A stretch of DNA of 64,000 nt, taken from NCBI GenBank assembly GCA_022827835.1, contig JAJEIO010000024.1:62001-126000 (forward strand), written 5' to 3'. The translations under genes were made by a program, and so were the position numbers. Positions 26,960-35,736 of the stretch are shown piece after piece. This stretch comes from Candidatus Latescibacterota bacterium (lineage in GTDB: Bacteria; Latescibacterota; UBA2968; UBA8231). Numbering within the stretch: position 1 is the first letter of the stretch; each line of letters begins with the position of its first letter. The notes below the pieces were generated by a model. It did no database searches. It saw only the letters and a program-made list of their open reading frames with translations, and was not told where the DNA came from.

Positions 26960-27337
26960 CTAGGCCACTCCGATGGAAGCGTGGATCTGCGCGAACTTCC
27001 ATTCGCCCGCTTCCCGCTCCAATACGCCCGTCAAACGCAGGGCCAGTTCCTCGTACTGACCCTTCCATTTGAGCCGCCACTGCTGCCGGGTGTAGAACCA
27101 AGCCACCGGACCGCGCTCCTGCACGTCGAGGTGCTCTGTGTCGATGGTGAAATCCTGGGTACTGGCGACGTGGTGATGGTAGTACTGGTCAGCGAGTCCA
27201 CCGCCCTCGACATATTCCCCCGGTTCCGTGCCGATTTTGACAAAGTGCTTGGCTGGGGAGATGAGCTCGATGAGTCGGTCGGCATTGCCGGTTGTCAACG
27301 CGGCGAAATAGGCCTCGACCGTCTGACGGGCGTTCAC
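26960..27337 (-). CDS. SnoaL-like/NTF2-fold protein
   Basis: 125 residues with the cone-shaped NTF2-like fold: an opening helix MNARQTVEAYFAALTTGN, then ADRLIELISPAKHFVKIG, a GPVAWFYTRQQWRLKW strand and the closing WKFAQIHASIGVA. Many stand-alone SnoaL-like proteins are of unknown function; some isomerise or hydrolyse small molecules. A short spacer separates it from the upstream divergent DUF3179 gene, whose strong promoter lies in the same intergenic region (27338-27501). Confidence 0.85.
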   Translation of the reverse strand: MNARQTVEAYFAALTTGNADRLIELISPAKHFVKIGTEPGEYVEGGGLADQYYHHHVASTQDFTIDTEHLDVQERGPVAWFYTRQQWRLKWKGQYEELALRLTGVLEREAGEWKFAQIHASIGVA

Positions 27338-27437
27338 TGCACTCGCTCGTAGGGAATGGAGGCTTGGGGCACAATGGCATCTCCTCAGTGAATTTGCAGG
27401 TAGCGTAACTTCTTGCGGTCCGCAGCCATCCGCAAGT

Positions 27438-27465
27438 TTGACAGCTAACGGCTCGCTTGTATAAT
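27438..27465 (+). promoter_or_regulatory. Strong sigma-70 promoter for the DUF3179 gene
   Basis: TTGACA (27438-27443) and TATAAT (27460-27465) are both perfect consensus hexamers, separated by 16 bases. The expected start is near 27472, about 30 bases before ATG 27502. This is the closest match to the housekeeping consensus seen in the window. Confidence 0.85.
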
Positions 27466-27501
27466 TGAATCTCCCGCATCGCTTTCCTAGTGTCTGACGC
27501 C

Positions 27502-28602
27502 ATGATCCGCATTCTGCTCGCTCTCTTTATCGCCGTTCCTCTCCGCGCCGATATCTACAACCGCCTCGGCGAGTTGACCCACCACCTGCGCTCGGGCGGA
27601 GTGCCCCGCGACGGCATCCCGGCCATGACCAATCCCCAGAGCGTTGCGCCAGAGGATGCGCACTATCTCGCGGATACAGATCGAGTCCTCGGCGTGGTCG
27701 CAAATGGTGCAGCGCGGGCCTATCCGCATCGCCTCGGTTGGAAGCACGAAGTCATCAACGATCAGCTCGGCGGCCAGTACATCAGCGTCACGTTCTGCCC
27801 GCTGACCAGCACGGGACTAGTTTTTGACGCGACGACCCCAGACTCAGCACAAATCGAATTCGGCGTTTCTGGCATGGTGCTCAACAGCAACTTGGTGCTG
27901 TACGACCGCCGCGACGAGAAAACCCTGTACCCACAGATGATCTACGTTGGTATTAGCGGCGAATACAGAGGGCGGCGTCTCCAACTCTTGCCCGTAGTCG
28001 AGACGACGTGGGGCCTGTGGCGTGCGCTGCATCCGCACACCACGGTCGTCCAAGCGGCGACCGGTCTCGACCGCTACCCGGACTATATCCGCGCCCTGTA
28101 TCCGCCCGATTCGTACGGCCATTACCCTTATGGTAATTATCGCAGCGACCATCGGATGATTATTTTTCCGCTGACTACCGCTCGGCCCAGCGATCGATTG
28201 TCGGCCAAGGAAATGGTCTTGGGGTTGCGAGTCACTGGCGAGACCAAGGCCTATCCCTTTACTAGGATGCCCAACAAAGCAGTCATCAATGATCGCGTTG
28301 GCGACCGCGCCGTGCTCGTGCTCTATCATTTAGCGACTGTCACCGCCATTCCCTACAGCCGCGTTGTCGATGGCCAGCTTTTGACCTTTCGCATCCTCAG
28401 CCGTACCGACGACCTGCCTTTGGCCTTTGCCGACGTAGAGACCGGCAGCGAGTGGAACATGCTCGGCGAGGCCCTTTCTGGTCCGCTCAAGGGAGCGCAG
28501 TTAGAGCAGATCCCAGCCTATAATTCGATGTGGTTTGGGTGGTCGGCCTACTGGCCGGATACCCGCTTGTGGAACGGCGAGGGCATCTTGCCGCCGCCCT
28601 AA
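27502..28602 (+). CDS. DUF3179 domain-containing secreted protein
   Basis: 366 residues with an N-terminal signal peptide (MIRILLALFIAVPLRA). The DUF3179 core includes GVPRDGIPAMTNPQ, YLADTDRVLGVVANGAARAYP, HEVINDQLGG, SVTFCPLTSTGLVFD and FGVSGMVLNSNLVLYDR, all family landmarks with conserved cysteine and arginine residues. Its function is undetermined. ATG 27502 is used because the signal peptide begins there; a GTG at 27490 is in frame. It is followed 20 bases later by an enolase-superfamily gene on the same strand. Confidence 0.9.
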   Translation: MIRILLALFIAVPLRADIYNRLGELTHHLRSGGVPRDGIPAMTNPQSVAPEDAHYLADTDRVLGVVANGAARAYPHRLGWKHEVINDQLGGQYISVTFCPLTSTGLVFDATTPDSAQIEFGVSGMVLNSNLVLYDRRDEKTLYPQMIYVGISGEYRGRRLQLLPVVETTWGLWRALHPHTTVVQAATGLDRYPDYIRALYPPDSYGHYPYGNYRSDHRMIIFPLTTARPSDRLSAKEMVLGLRVTGETKAYPFTRMPNKAVINDRVGDRAVLVLYHLATVTAIPYSRVVDGQLLTFRILSRTDDLPLAFADVETGSEWNMLGEALSGPLKGAQLEQIPAYNSMWFGWSAYWPDTRLWNGEGILPPP

Positions 28603-28622
28603 TTCTGATAAGGAGCTTGACT

Positions 28623-29756
28623 ATGCACGAAGTCCCCAAAGGGAAGATTACTTGTATTGAAAAATGCGTTCTGCGCGGCACTCGACCGCGCTACATCGGC
28701 TTCAACGCCCGCATTCCCGCGCACGGATCGCAGATCTCGGATCCGGTCGTCCGGATCCGCACGGACGGCGGGGCGTGGGGCTTGGGTTGGTCCCGCATTG
28801 GCGAGGACGAGGCGCGCGCGCTGCTCGGCAAGGAAGTCGGCGATCTTTTCCAACTTCCTGACGGCTGTCTGCCCGCAGGCCGCAACCTCGACCTGCCGCT
28901 GTGGGATTTGGTGGCGCGGATGATGAATTTGCCGCTGTACCGCTTGCTCGGTGCTCGCGGCAAACGCGAGGTCGAAGTGTACGACGGCTCGGTCTATATC
29001 GACGATTTGGACGCCACCGATGAGGAACAGGTCAAAGACATCTTCCGCGGCGAAGTAGAAACCGGCCATGAGCACGGCTATTTGCACTTTAAGATCAAGG
29101 TCGGCCGCGGCGCGCGCTGGATGCCCACGGACGCGGGCCTCAGGCGCGACGAGCTGGTCATTCGCACAGTGCGCGAAGCCGCCGGCCCGCAGGCCAAAGT
29201 GCTCATCGACGCCAACATGGGCAATACACTCAACACGGCTATCGCCCTGTTGGACGCCTGTGCGGATGTGGGCATCTATTGGTTTGAGGAGCCTTTTGCC
29301 GAAGACGCTCCGCTCAACCAAGCGCTCAAGGAGCACATCGTCGCCAATGACTGGGACACGCTGGTGGCCGACGGGGAATTTGCGCCGCCGCCGTACTTTT
29401 TTGACCTAGTAGAGAAGGGATTTATCGATGTGGTGCAGCACGATTTTCGCGCCATGGGGCTGACGTGGTGGCGGAGCACGTCGGCGCGGCTAGAGCAGTG
29501 GAATGCGCTCTGCGCTCCCCACTGCTGGGGGTCTTACATCGAGCGCTTTCACCACGCCCATTTCGCCGCTTCGATTCCCAACTTCTGCCTGCTCGAAGCC
29601 GCACCGGCTGCCATGCCCGGGCTAATCACCGACGGCTGGCGGCTCGCCGACTCTATCCTACACGTGCCCGACACGTCCGGCGCAGGTCTCGACATCGATC
29701 CGCGCATCTTCGCGCAGGGAATGGAGGATCGAGAGGGGTTTAGGGTGGTGATTTGA
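28623..29756 (+). CDS. Enolase-superfamily sugar-acid dehydratase-like protein
   Basis: 377 residues. The capping domain is followed by a barrel with KxK acid/base lysines in HFKIKVG. Metal ligands lie in VLIDANMG (Asp), IYWFEEPF (Glu) and LVADGEFA (third position Glu/Asp). A His context is in CAPHCWGSYIE. AAGGAG eight bases ahead of ATG 28623 fixes the start. The family abstracts alpha protons of carboxylates and mostly dehydrates acid sugars. The substrate is unknown. It is likely co-transcribed with the DUF3179 gene from the promoter at 27438. Confidence 0.85.
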   Translation: MHEVPKGKITCIEKCVLRGTRPRYIGFNARIPAHGSQISDPVVRIRTDGGAWGLGWSRIGEDEARALLGKEVGDLFQLPDGCLPAGRNLDLPLWDLVARMMNLPLYRLLGARGKREVEVYDGSVYIDDLDATDEEQVKDIFRGEVETGHEHGYLHFKIKVGRGARWMPTDAGLRRDELVIRTVREAAGPQAKVLIDANMGNTLNTAIALLDACADVGIYWFEEPFAEDAPLNQALKEHIVANDWDTLVADGEFAPPPYFFDLVEKGFIDVVQHDFRAMGLTWWRSTSARLEQWNALCAPHCWGSYIERFHHAHFAASIPNFCLLEAAPAAMPGLITDGWRLADSILHVPDTSGAGLDIDPRIFAQGMEDREGFRVVI

Positions 29757-29874
29757 GGTGGAAAAATAAAGAATAGGGAGGCGAAAATCGCAGTTATGCA
29801 TATCTTTGTACAATCCCCTCTATCCCCTGCCGTTTTTCTGTCCTAAATGCGTTGTAAATGAGGAGGAGTGTGCG

Positions 29875-31284
29875 ATGACAGACGATCTTCATATCAACCC
29901 GTTTGAGAAGATCGACACCAATAAGGTCGCGGAAGAGCTGCATATCGTAGAAGATAGCCAGCGGAACGCGAGGCGGGGCCGGCCGGCATTAGACAGTGCG
30001 GAAGACGACCTCGATCCTACAGAACGCAAGGTTATCGGGCTGATTGAGGGTGCTCAGGCCCGGGCCCAGCAGACGTGCGAGAGCGAGCTAAAGGCGTACA
30101 GAGAGCGTCTGGTCGCGCTAGATTTTCGGGAGCAACTAAGTTCCATTGATATTGAAACGGCCAAGCAACGCGCGGAGTTCGATCAGCACGTTGATAAGGC
30201 CATAGTGGAGTTGAGTAGAGAGCAGCAGGGTCTGCGCAGAAAAAAAGAGGACATGCAGCAGTTTAAGGAACAAAATGGCCTCAGCCGCGAGCCGCAGCCC
30301 CGCAACTGGGACGATAAGATATTTAACATCGGCATCATCGCCGTACTCTTTCTCATTGAGACATTTGGCAATGCCTCCTTTTTGGCAAAGGGCAACGAGT
30401 TTGGGCTGTTCGGCGCGTACACGGAGGCGGTTGTCATCTCGTTTGTCAATCTCGGTCTCGCCTTTTTGCTCGGCATCCTCGTCACCAATTTCAATCACAT
30501 CCACTGGGGCAGACGCTCCGTGGGCATTATCAGCGCCGCGGTGTTTATAGTCTTTGCGTTATTTTTTAACCTAATGGTGGCTCACTATCGGGAAACAACG
30601 GGCACGGTGCTCGACGAAGGGGGCAAACTCGCCATTGCCGCTTTTGGCGAGAATCCATTGGGTCTAGGGGACTTCCAGTCGTGGATTCTGTTCTTCATGG
30701 GATTCCTCTTTGCGATTATTAGCTTTATCGATGGCATCCTGTGGGATGATCGCTATCCGGGTTACGCCAAGTCCGCGCGCGTATTCGCGGAGGCCGACGA
30801 CGCATACAACGAATTCTATCAGGCCTGCCTAAAGGGATTGAAGAAAACATCGGATGAGGCGGTGCAGGCGTTGGAGAACATCAAGCAAAACATTCTGCTC
30901 GCTGGACGACAACACGATTCTATCATCGACGACCATCGCCGCCTTATCAAATCGTTCGACGACCATCTAGAGCACCTAGAGCACGCGGGAAACCACTTGC
31001 TCCAGCTCTATCGGGATACCAACCGGGCGATGCGAGACGGCGAAGCGCCAGAGCGATTCAAGAAGCCTTGGAGCATAGTGAAAACGCCAGTAGATACCAG
31101 CTTGCCGAAGGCCATGCTGACGCGCGAGGAGATCTTGAAGATTACCAGCGCGGCGGAGATAAAAATTGATAATGGCGTGAATGAACTGCACAATCAGTAC
31201 GATATGGGCAGCGAGGAATTGAGACCGTTGGCTCCGCATCGGAGGCAGCCGGATAGCCCGAGGGGCGATCAGGAAGAGAGTTAA
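29875..31284 (+). CDS. Four-helix membrane protein with flanking coiled coils (unrecognised family)
   Basis: 469 residues. Residues 50-135 form a charged, heptad-like coiled coil (with ERKVIGLIEGAQARAQQ and DKAIVELSREQQGLRRKKED). Four membrane segments follow at about 149-171, 184-206, 214-236 and 266-288. A further long helical region (290-400) leads to an unstructured Arg/Pro-rich tail. GGAGGAG eight bases upstream fixes ATG 29875. The stop codon overlaps the start of the next gene as TAATG, so the two proteins are made together. I recognise no family. The architecture, with cytoplasmic coiled coils on both sides of a compact membrane bundle, suggests a scaffold or transducer whose partner is the vWA-like protein. 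Confidence 0.8.
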   Translation: MTDDLHINPFEKIDTNKVAEELHIVEDSQRNARRGRPALDSAEDDLDPTERKVIGLIEGAQARAQQTCESELKAYRERLVALDFREQLSSIDIETAKQRAEFDQHVDKAIVELSREQQGLRRKKEDMQQFKEQNGLSREPQPRNWDDKIFNIGIIAVLFLIETFGNASFLAKGNEFGLFGAYTEAVVISFVNLGLAFLLGILVTNFNHIHWGRRSVGIISAAVFIVFALFFNLMVAHYRETTGTVLDEGGKLAIAAFGENPLGLGDFQSWILFFMGFLFAIISFIDGILWDDRYPGYAKSARVFAEADDAYNEFYQACLKGLKKTSDEAVQALENIKQNILLAGRQHDSIIDDHRRLIKSFDDHLEHLEHAGNHLLQLYRDTNRAMRDGEAPERFKKPWSIVKTPVDTSLPKAMLTREEILKITSAAEIKIDNGVNELHNQYDMGSEELRPLAPHRRQPDSPRGDQEES

Positions 31285-32084
31285 TGAGTGTAGGTAAGCT
31301 ATCGAATAAAACGATAGCAGGCGGTGCGATGATCGCGGGGGTCATCGCGATCTTGCTCGTTGTTGTGGTGCTAAAGCCGCCTTCAGTCGAGCGCGATCCA
31401 AAGACCCTGTGCTGGTCGGAGGGCCCCTCGGCGATTACGGCGATCCTGCTCGATCGCACGGATTCGTTCATGCCCACTACCAAATCCGATCTGGAGACGC
31501 GGATCTGGAACCTGCTCGACGAGATTGAGGAAAATCACGAGATCAGTCTTTTTGCGGTGGACCCTACGCATGGCGGGGCCCTCGACCCGATTATCAAGGT
31601 TTGTAGCCCCGGCGACCCGAAAAACGTTGATCATCTCACGCAATCCGAAGCGATCATTCGGCGCAACTGGCAGCAGAAATTTCGCGCTCCTTTAGAAGAG
31701 GAACTTAGAAAGCTGCTCACGAATAAAGAGGCCAAATCGTCGCCGATCATGGAGTCGGTGCAATCGGTTGCCATAACGCATTTTCAGAGCACCAAGCGGC
31801 GCGACGTGCCGCGGCGTCTTATCGTCGTTTCAGATCTACTGCAGAACAGCGACGCGATTTCATTCTACAAGGATGAGCCGGATTTCCAGCGCTTCCACGG
31901 CAGTTCCCAAGCCCGAGGGCTAAACCCTGATCTGCGGGGCGTCGAGATCGAGCTATGGCTCATTCAGCGGAAGCAACGGCAGCAGGGAGACGGCGAGGCC
32001 GTGTTGCAGTTCTTCCGCTCTTGGCTGGCGGAACATGGGGGTCAAGTTCGCTCGTCCGTGCGAACTTCGGGCATAAACGACTGA
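31284..32084 (+). CDS. Membrane-anchored von Willebrand factor A-like protein
   Basis: 266 residues with one N-terminal membrane anchor (about 11-31, IAGGAMIAGVIAILLVVVVL). A soluble domain then shows features of a vWA fold. The first strand is followed by LLDRTDSF, where Asp57-x-Thr59-x-Ser61 matches a DxSxS-type MIDAS with Thr substituted. A later strand RRLIVVSDLLQNS (Asp184) fits the distal metal-site aspartate. Helices LETRIWNLLDEIEE and SPIMESVQSVAITH surround them. It starts within the stop codon of the coiled-coil membrane protein gene, so stoichiometric expression is likely. vWA domains mediate metal-dependent protein contacts; a complex with the upstream protein is inferred. No known system with this pairing is recognised. 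Confidence 0.75.
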   Translation: MSVGKLSNKTIAGGAMIAGVIAILLVVVVLKPPSVERDPKTLCWSEGPSAITAILLDRTDSFMPTTKSDLETRIWNLLDEIEENHEISLFAVDPTHGGALDPIIKVCSPGDPKNVDHLTQSEAIIRRNWQQKFRAPLEEELRKLLTNKEAKSSPIMESVQSVAITHFQSTKRRDVPRRLIVVSDLLQNSDAISFYKDEPDFQRFHGSSQARGLNPDLRGVEIELWLIQRKQRQQGDGEAVLQFFRSWLAEHGGQVRSSVRTSGIND

Positions 32085-32113
32085 CACACCTAGGGCGGAT
32101 GCCTGCCGTCCGC

Positions 32114-32974
32114 TCAGCGTTCCAACCACCTCGGCAAGCGAATTTCCGCAGACTGGTGCCAGGCCGTCAGGTAAAGCGAGGCCGTAAAGCGCACGGAGGT
32201 GCGGGCCAAATCTAAGGCCAAGGCGCGCACGCGGGCGTCGTTCTCGTCCTCCCAATGGCCCCATAGCGCGTACACTTCTTCTACCCGCCAGTTGCTTTTT
32301 TTGATCTGGCCAGTGATGGCCTTCATCAGCGAATCAAAGGTTGCAACGTCCTGCTCGGCTGCCAACTCCTCGGGCGCAAAGCCGAGCCGCTCCACCGATG
32401 AATCCACCTGTTCGTGGATGCCCTTGCCGATAACTGTGCCGTCCGCTTGCTGCTTGCCGTCGAAGTCCCGGGTCGCGTGTAGGGGCTGGCAGATGTCTTG
32501 GGCATAGTGGGCGAGAATACCCGCATAGACGAGGCACTTCTGCTGGATCGCCTCGTTCTCCGGCCACTGGCGATGCTCGGCAAAGGCCACGGCTAGCCGC
32601 TCGGTCCACTCGGCGATGGCGTAGGGGGCCATGCCGACGCGTGGCGGGTCTAGCTGTAGCTCGAAGCACAGGGCGATAAAGTCAAAGCGCTTCGCCGGAA
32701 TTGCGCGTCCTCCAAGGTACTCCAGATCGAAATAGTGCTCTCCGTGCTCGGCGTGGCTCAGCAAAGGAGTGCGGCGATTCTTAAACAGATCTGGATCGAA
32801 GGCCACGTGGCTGGGAATGTCGCCGCTTTGACGAAAGAAAGCCGGCATTTCCTCCGGCAGGGCCAGCACGGCTCCCTCGGTCAGAATCCCGTGTCCATCC
32901 CCCCACCAAGCCTCGGCTGGAACGGCCACCAAGCTAGCGACGACTGTAATCCATGTTGCGCGGATCGTTCTCAT
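32114..32974 (-). CDS. S1/P1 nuclease family protein (secreted)
   Basis: 286 residues. A signal peptide ends at AEA, leaving mature WWGDGHGILTEGAV. The N-terminal Trp and nearby His are zinc ligands in S1/P1 nucleases and phospholipase C. Further ligands are visible in the HYAQDICQPLHATRDFDG block (HxxxD twice) and in GIHEQVDSS. These enzymes degrade single-stranded nucleic acids and release phosphate or nucleosides outside the cell. It is convergent with the vWA-like gene and divergent from the sugar-isomerase gene at 33056. Confidence 0.85.
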   Translation of the reverse strand: MRTIRATWITVVASLVAVPAEAWWGDGHGILTEGAVLALPEEMPAFFRQSGDIPSHVAFDPDLFKNRRTPLLSHAEHGEHYFDLEYLGGRAIPAKRFDFIALCFELQLDPPRVGMAPYAIAEWTERLAVAFAEHRQWPENEAIQQKCLVYAGILAHYAQDICQPLHATRDFDGKQQADGTVIGKGIHEQVDSSVERLGFAPEELAAEQDVATFDSLMKAITGQIKKSNWRVEEVYALWGHWEDENDARVRALALDLARTSVRFTASLYLTAWHQSAEIRLPRWLER

Positions 32975-33055
32975 TGGTTCACTATCCTTTCTTTGTGCAA
33001 ATTAAACGAAGGTTCCTAAGTAAGCCTCCAACAACTCTCAACCGCGAGGATCTCC

Positions 33056-33883
33056 ATGAAACTTTCGCTCTCGGTCCGCGTCGCCGAAAAATTTCACGCC
33101 AAGCGCGAAGCCAATATGACACTCGAACAATTGGCCGTCCTCGCCACCGACCACGGGTACAGCGGGCTGTGTATGCGTGCCTCGCAAGTGGGCGTCCATA
33201 GCCCATCAGAGACGGTTGCCGCTGCGCGCGACCTGCTCGACCGCTACTCGTTGGCCGTCTCCATGCTCACCGGCGACTTCCCCATCCCCGAAAACTCCGA
33301 TCAGGGGCCGGATGCCCTCCGCAATATAACGCCCTATCTCGATCTCGCCGAACAGCTCGGTGCTCCACTGCTGCGCGTCTGCCTAAAGACGGACGAAGAT
33401 ATCGCTTGGGCGCGCCGGGCCGCGGACGAAGCTGCCGAGCGCAATCTGCGCCTCGCTCACCAGTGCCACACTCGCAGTCTCTTCGAGGAAATCGACCGCT
33501 CGCTGCAAGTTTTGGCGAGCATTGGCCGCGCCAATTTTGGCCTGATCTACGAACCGGCCAACCTGGAGCTATGCGGCCAACCTTATGGGCTGGATACCAT
33601 CCGCCGCTTCGCGCCGCACCTATTCAATGTATATCTGCAAAATCACGTCTTGACCGCCGATGGTCCAGACGCGCTTGAGACGTGGTGCCACGGCGAGGTG
33701 CGGTTCCGCCAGATTCCCTTGTGGGAAGAAGGGGGGATTAGCTTCTCACCGCTGATTGACGCGCTGCGCGCGGTCGGCTACGAGGGCTATGTAACGGTCC
33801 ATCAGGCCTCGGCCGATCTAGGCACTGAAGCTGCGGTCCGCGAAAGTGCCCGCTATCTCAAGCGGCTGTTGGCGACCAATTGA
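33056..33883 (+). CDS. Xylose-isomerase-like TIM barrel protein
   Basis: 275 residues of the AP endonuclease family 2/sugar isomerase fold. It opens MKLSLSVRVAEKFHAKREANM. Barrel strands carry likely metal ligands in LAHQCHTRSLFEEI, FGLIYEPANLELCG and NVYLQNHVLT, and the end VTVHQASADLG is typical. Members isomerise or epimerise sugars, or act on inositols; many are uncharacterised. It stands alone on the plus strand, 75 bases before the peroxiredoxin gene. Confidence 0.85.
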   Translation: MKLSLSVRVAEKFHAKREANMTLEQLAVLATDHGYSGLCMRASQVGVHSPSETVAAARDLLDRYSLAVSMLTGDFPIPENSDQGPDALRNITPYLDLAEQLGAPLLRVCLKTDEDIAWARRAADEAAERNLRLAHQCHTRSLFEEIDRSLQVLASIGRANFGLIYEPANLELCGQPYGLDTIRRFAPHLFNVYLQNHVLTADGPDALETWCHGEVRFRQIPLWEEGGISFSPLIDALRAVGYEGYVTVHQASADLGTEAAVRESARYLKRLLATN

Positions 33884-33958
33884 CGACGGCTATACGTACC
33901 TTGATATTTAAATGCTTATTCGCAAACCCTTTCACAAGTAGGAAAAAGGAGAACCATC

Positions 33959-34594
33959 ATGGCTGTCCGACTCGGCGACGAAGCCCCGGATTTCAGCGCG
34001 GAAACCACCGCAGGCCCGATCAATTTTCACGAATGGCTCGGCGATTCTTGGGGGGTACTCTTTTCCCATCCCGCCGACTTCACCCCGGTCTGCACCACGG
34101 AGTTAGGTGTAGTGGCCAATATTGAAGAGGAATTCAAAAAGCGCGGCGTCAAGATCATCGCCTTGAGCGTCAACTCGGTTGACGATCACGAGGGCTGGAT
34201 CTCCGACATCAACGAGACCCAAAACGCCCATGTCGATTTCCCGATGATCGCCGATCCCGATCGCAAGGTCGCCGAGCTCTACGACATGATCCACCCCAAC
34301 GCGCTCGACAATATGACCGTGCGCTCGGTGTTCGTCATCGGCCCGGACAAAAAGGTCAAGTTGACGCTGACGTATCCGGCCTCGACCGGCCGCAATTTCG
34401 ACGAAATTTTGCGCGTGATCGACTCGCTGCAACTGACGGCCAATTACTCAGTCGCTACCCCGGCCAACTGGGAAGACGGCGACGACTGCATCGTGGTCCC
34501 GGCCCTCTCGGACGAGGAAGCCACTGAGAAATTTCCCCAAGGCTTTACAGCGGTTAAGCCCTACCTGCGCGTCACCCCGCAGCCCAATAAGTAA
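33959..34594 (+). CDS. 1-Cys peroxiredoxin (Prx6 family)
   Basis: 211 residues. The catalytic cysteine is in SHPADFTPVCTTELG (about residue 48), with the Thr, Pro and the downstream Arg in RSVFVIGPDKKVKL. The long C-terminal extension (VATPANWEDGDDCIVVPALS) is characteristic of the Prx6/1-Cys subfamily, which reduces hydrogen peroxide and alkyl hydroperoxides. AAAGGAG upstream supports ATG 33959. It is followed five bases later by a periplasmic binding protein gene, so the two are probably co-transcribed. Confidence 0.95.
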   Translation: MAVRLGDEAPDFSAETTAGPINFHEWLGDSWGVLFSHPADFTPVCTTELGVVANIEEEFKKRGVKIIALSVNSVDDHEGWISDINETQNAHVDFPMIADPDRKVAELYDMIHPNALDNMTVRSVFVIGPDKKVKLTLTYPASTGRNFDEILRVIDSLQLTANYSVATPANWEDGDDCIVVPALSDEEATEKFPQGFTAVKPYLRVTPQPNK

Positions 34595-34599
34595 GCGAT

Positions 34600-35679
34600 A
34601 TGAATTTAACTAGGCTGATTGGGATGGGTGCGCTGGCCGCACTGATGTGGTGCGCGGCGGCCAACGCCAAATCCCTGACTGTGGTGTCTTGGGGTGGTTC
34701 GTATGCGCGCGCCTGCGTAAAAGGCTATCACGAGGCATTCACGGAAGAGACAGGCATTGAAGTTCGCCTAGAGGACTACAACGGCGGTCTCGCCCAATTG
34801 CGCGCCCAAGTGGATGCAGGGGCCGTGCATTGGGACGTGATAGATATGGAGCTCGCCGATGCCATGACCGGCTGCGACGAGGGCCTGCTGGAGGTCGTAG
34901 ACTTTGAACTGCCTCCCGGGGCGAACGGCGAATCGCCCGAGGACGACTTTTACCCGGAAACTATGGGTGAATGCGGCATTGGCACGTTGTTCTACTCGAC
35001 CGTCTATGCGTACCACGCGGAGCATTTTGAGGAGCGCAAACCAGAGACCATCGCCGACTTTTTCGACCTTGAGGCGTTTCCGGGTCGGCGCGGGATGCGG
35101 CGCGTACCACTCGTAAACTTGGAGTTCGCCTTGATGGCCGACGGAGTACCCCGGGACGAGGTGTACGCCACCCTCGACACGCCCGAGGGGGTCAGTCGCG
35201 CCTTCCGCAAGCTCGACACCATCAAGGATCAGGTGGTTTGGTGGGAGGCCGGCGCGCAGCCGCCGCAGATGCTCGCCGATGGCGAAGTGGTGATGACCAC
35301 GGCGTACAACGGGCGCATCTTCAACGCGCAGATTTTGGAGAAGCAGCCGTTTACTATCGTCTGGGATGGTCAAGTGTTAGACACGGGCCAGCTCGTCATT
35401 GCGGCGGGTGCGCCGAATTTAGAGGCCGCGCGCAAGTTTCTCGCCTTTGCGGCGCGGTCGTCGTCCATGGCCGGCGTGGGCCGCTACATCTCCTATGCAC
35501 CAGCGCGGCGCTCGGGCATGGATCTGATCTCGGTCCATGCCGAGACCGGAGAGGAAATGGCCCCGCACATGCCGACGTATCCAGCCAACGCGGCGGGCGC
35601 ACTGCGCAATGACTGGCGCTGGTGGAGCGACAACATGGACGAAATGAACGAGCGCTTTAGCGCTTGGCTGGCGCGCTAG
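34600..35679 (+). CDS. ABC transporter substrate-binding protein, spermidine/putrescine type
   Basis: 359 residues with a signal peptide (MNLTRLIGMGALAALMWCAAANA). The mature part starts KSLTVVSWGGSYARACVKGY, the typical opening of PotD/PotF-like family 1 binding proteins. Segments DVIDMELADAM and EVVMTTAYNGRIFNAQ are ligand-domain landmarks. It would bind polyamines or similar cations in the periplasm. No permease or ATPase gene is adjacent, so it must use a transporter encoded elsewhere. An intrinsic terminator follows 25 bases after its stop. Confidence 0.9.
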   Translation: MNLTRLIGMGALAALMWCAAANAKSLTVVSWGGSYARACVKGYHEAFTEETGIEVRLEDYNGGLAQLRAQVDAGAVHWDVIDMELADAMTGCDEGLLEVVDFELPPGANGESPEDDFYPETMGECGIGTLFYSTVYAYHAEHFEERKPETIADFFDLEAFPGRRGMRRVPLVNLEFALMADGVPRDEVYATLDTPEGVSRAFRKLDTIKDQVVWWEAGAQPPQMLADGEVVMTTAYNGRIFNAQILEKQPFTIVWDGQVLDTGQLVIAAGAPNLEAARKFLAFAARSSSMAGVGRYISYAPARRSGMDLISVHAETGEEMAPHMPTYPANAAGALRNDWRWWSDNMDEMNERFSAWLAR

Positions 35680-35703
35680 CAGGTGGAAAAGCTGTTTGAT
35701 AGT

Positions 35704-35736
35704 GGGCCGGGGCGTCTTTGCCTCGGCCCGTTTTTT
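35704..35736 (+). terminator. Intrinsic terminator after the peroxiredoxin/binding-protein operon
   Basis: GGGCCGGGGC and GCCTCGGCCC form a stem with a single mismatch and a six-base loop, followed by G and six T residues (35731-35736). It ends the plus-strand transcript of 33959-35679. The T-run overlaps the stop codon of the convergent RraA-like gene. Confidence 0.9.
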
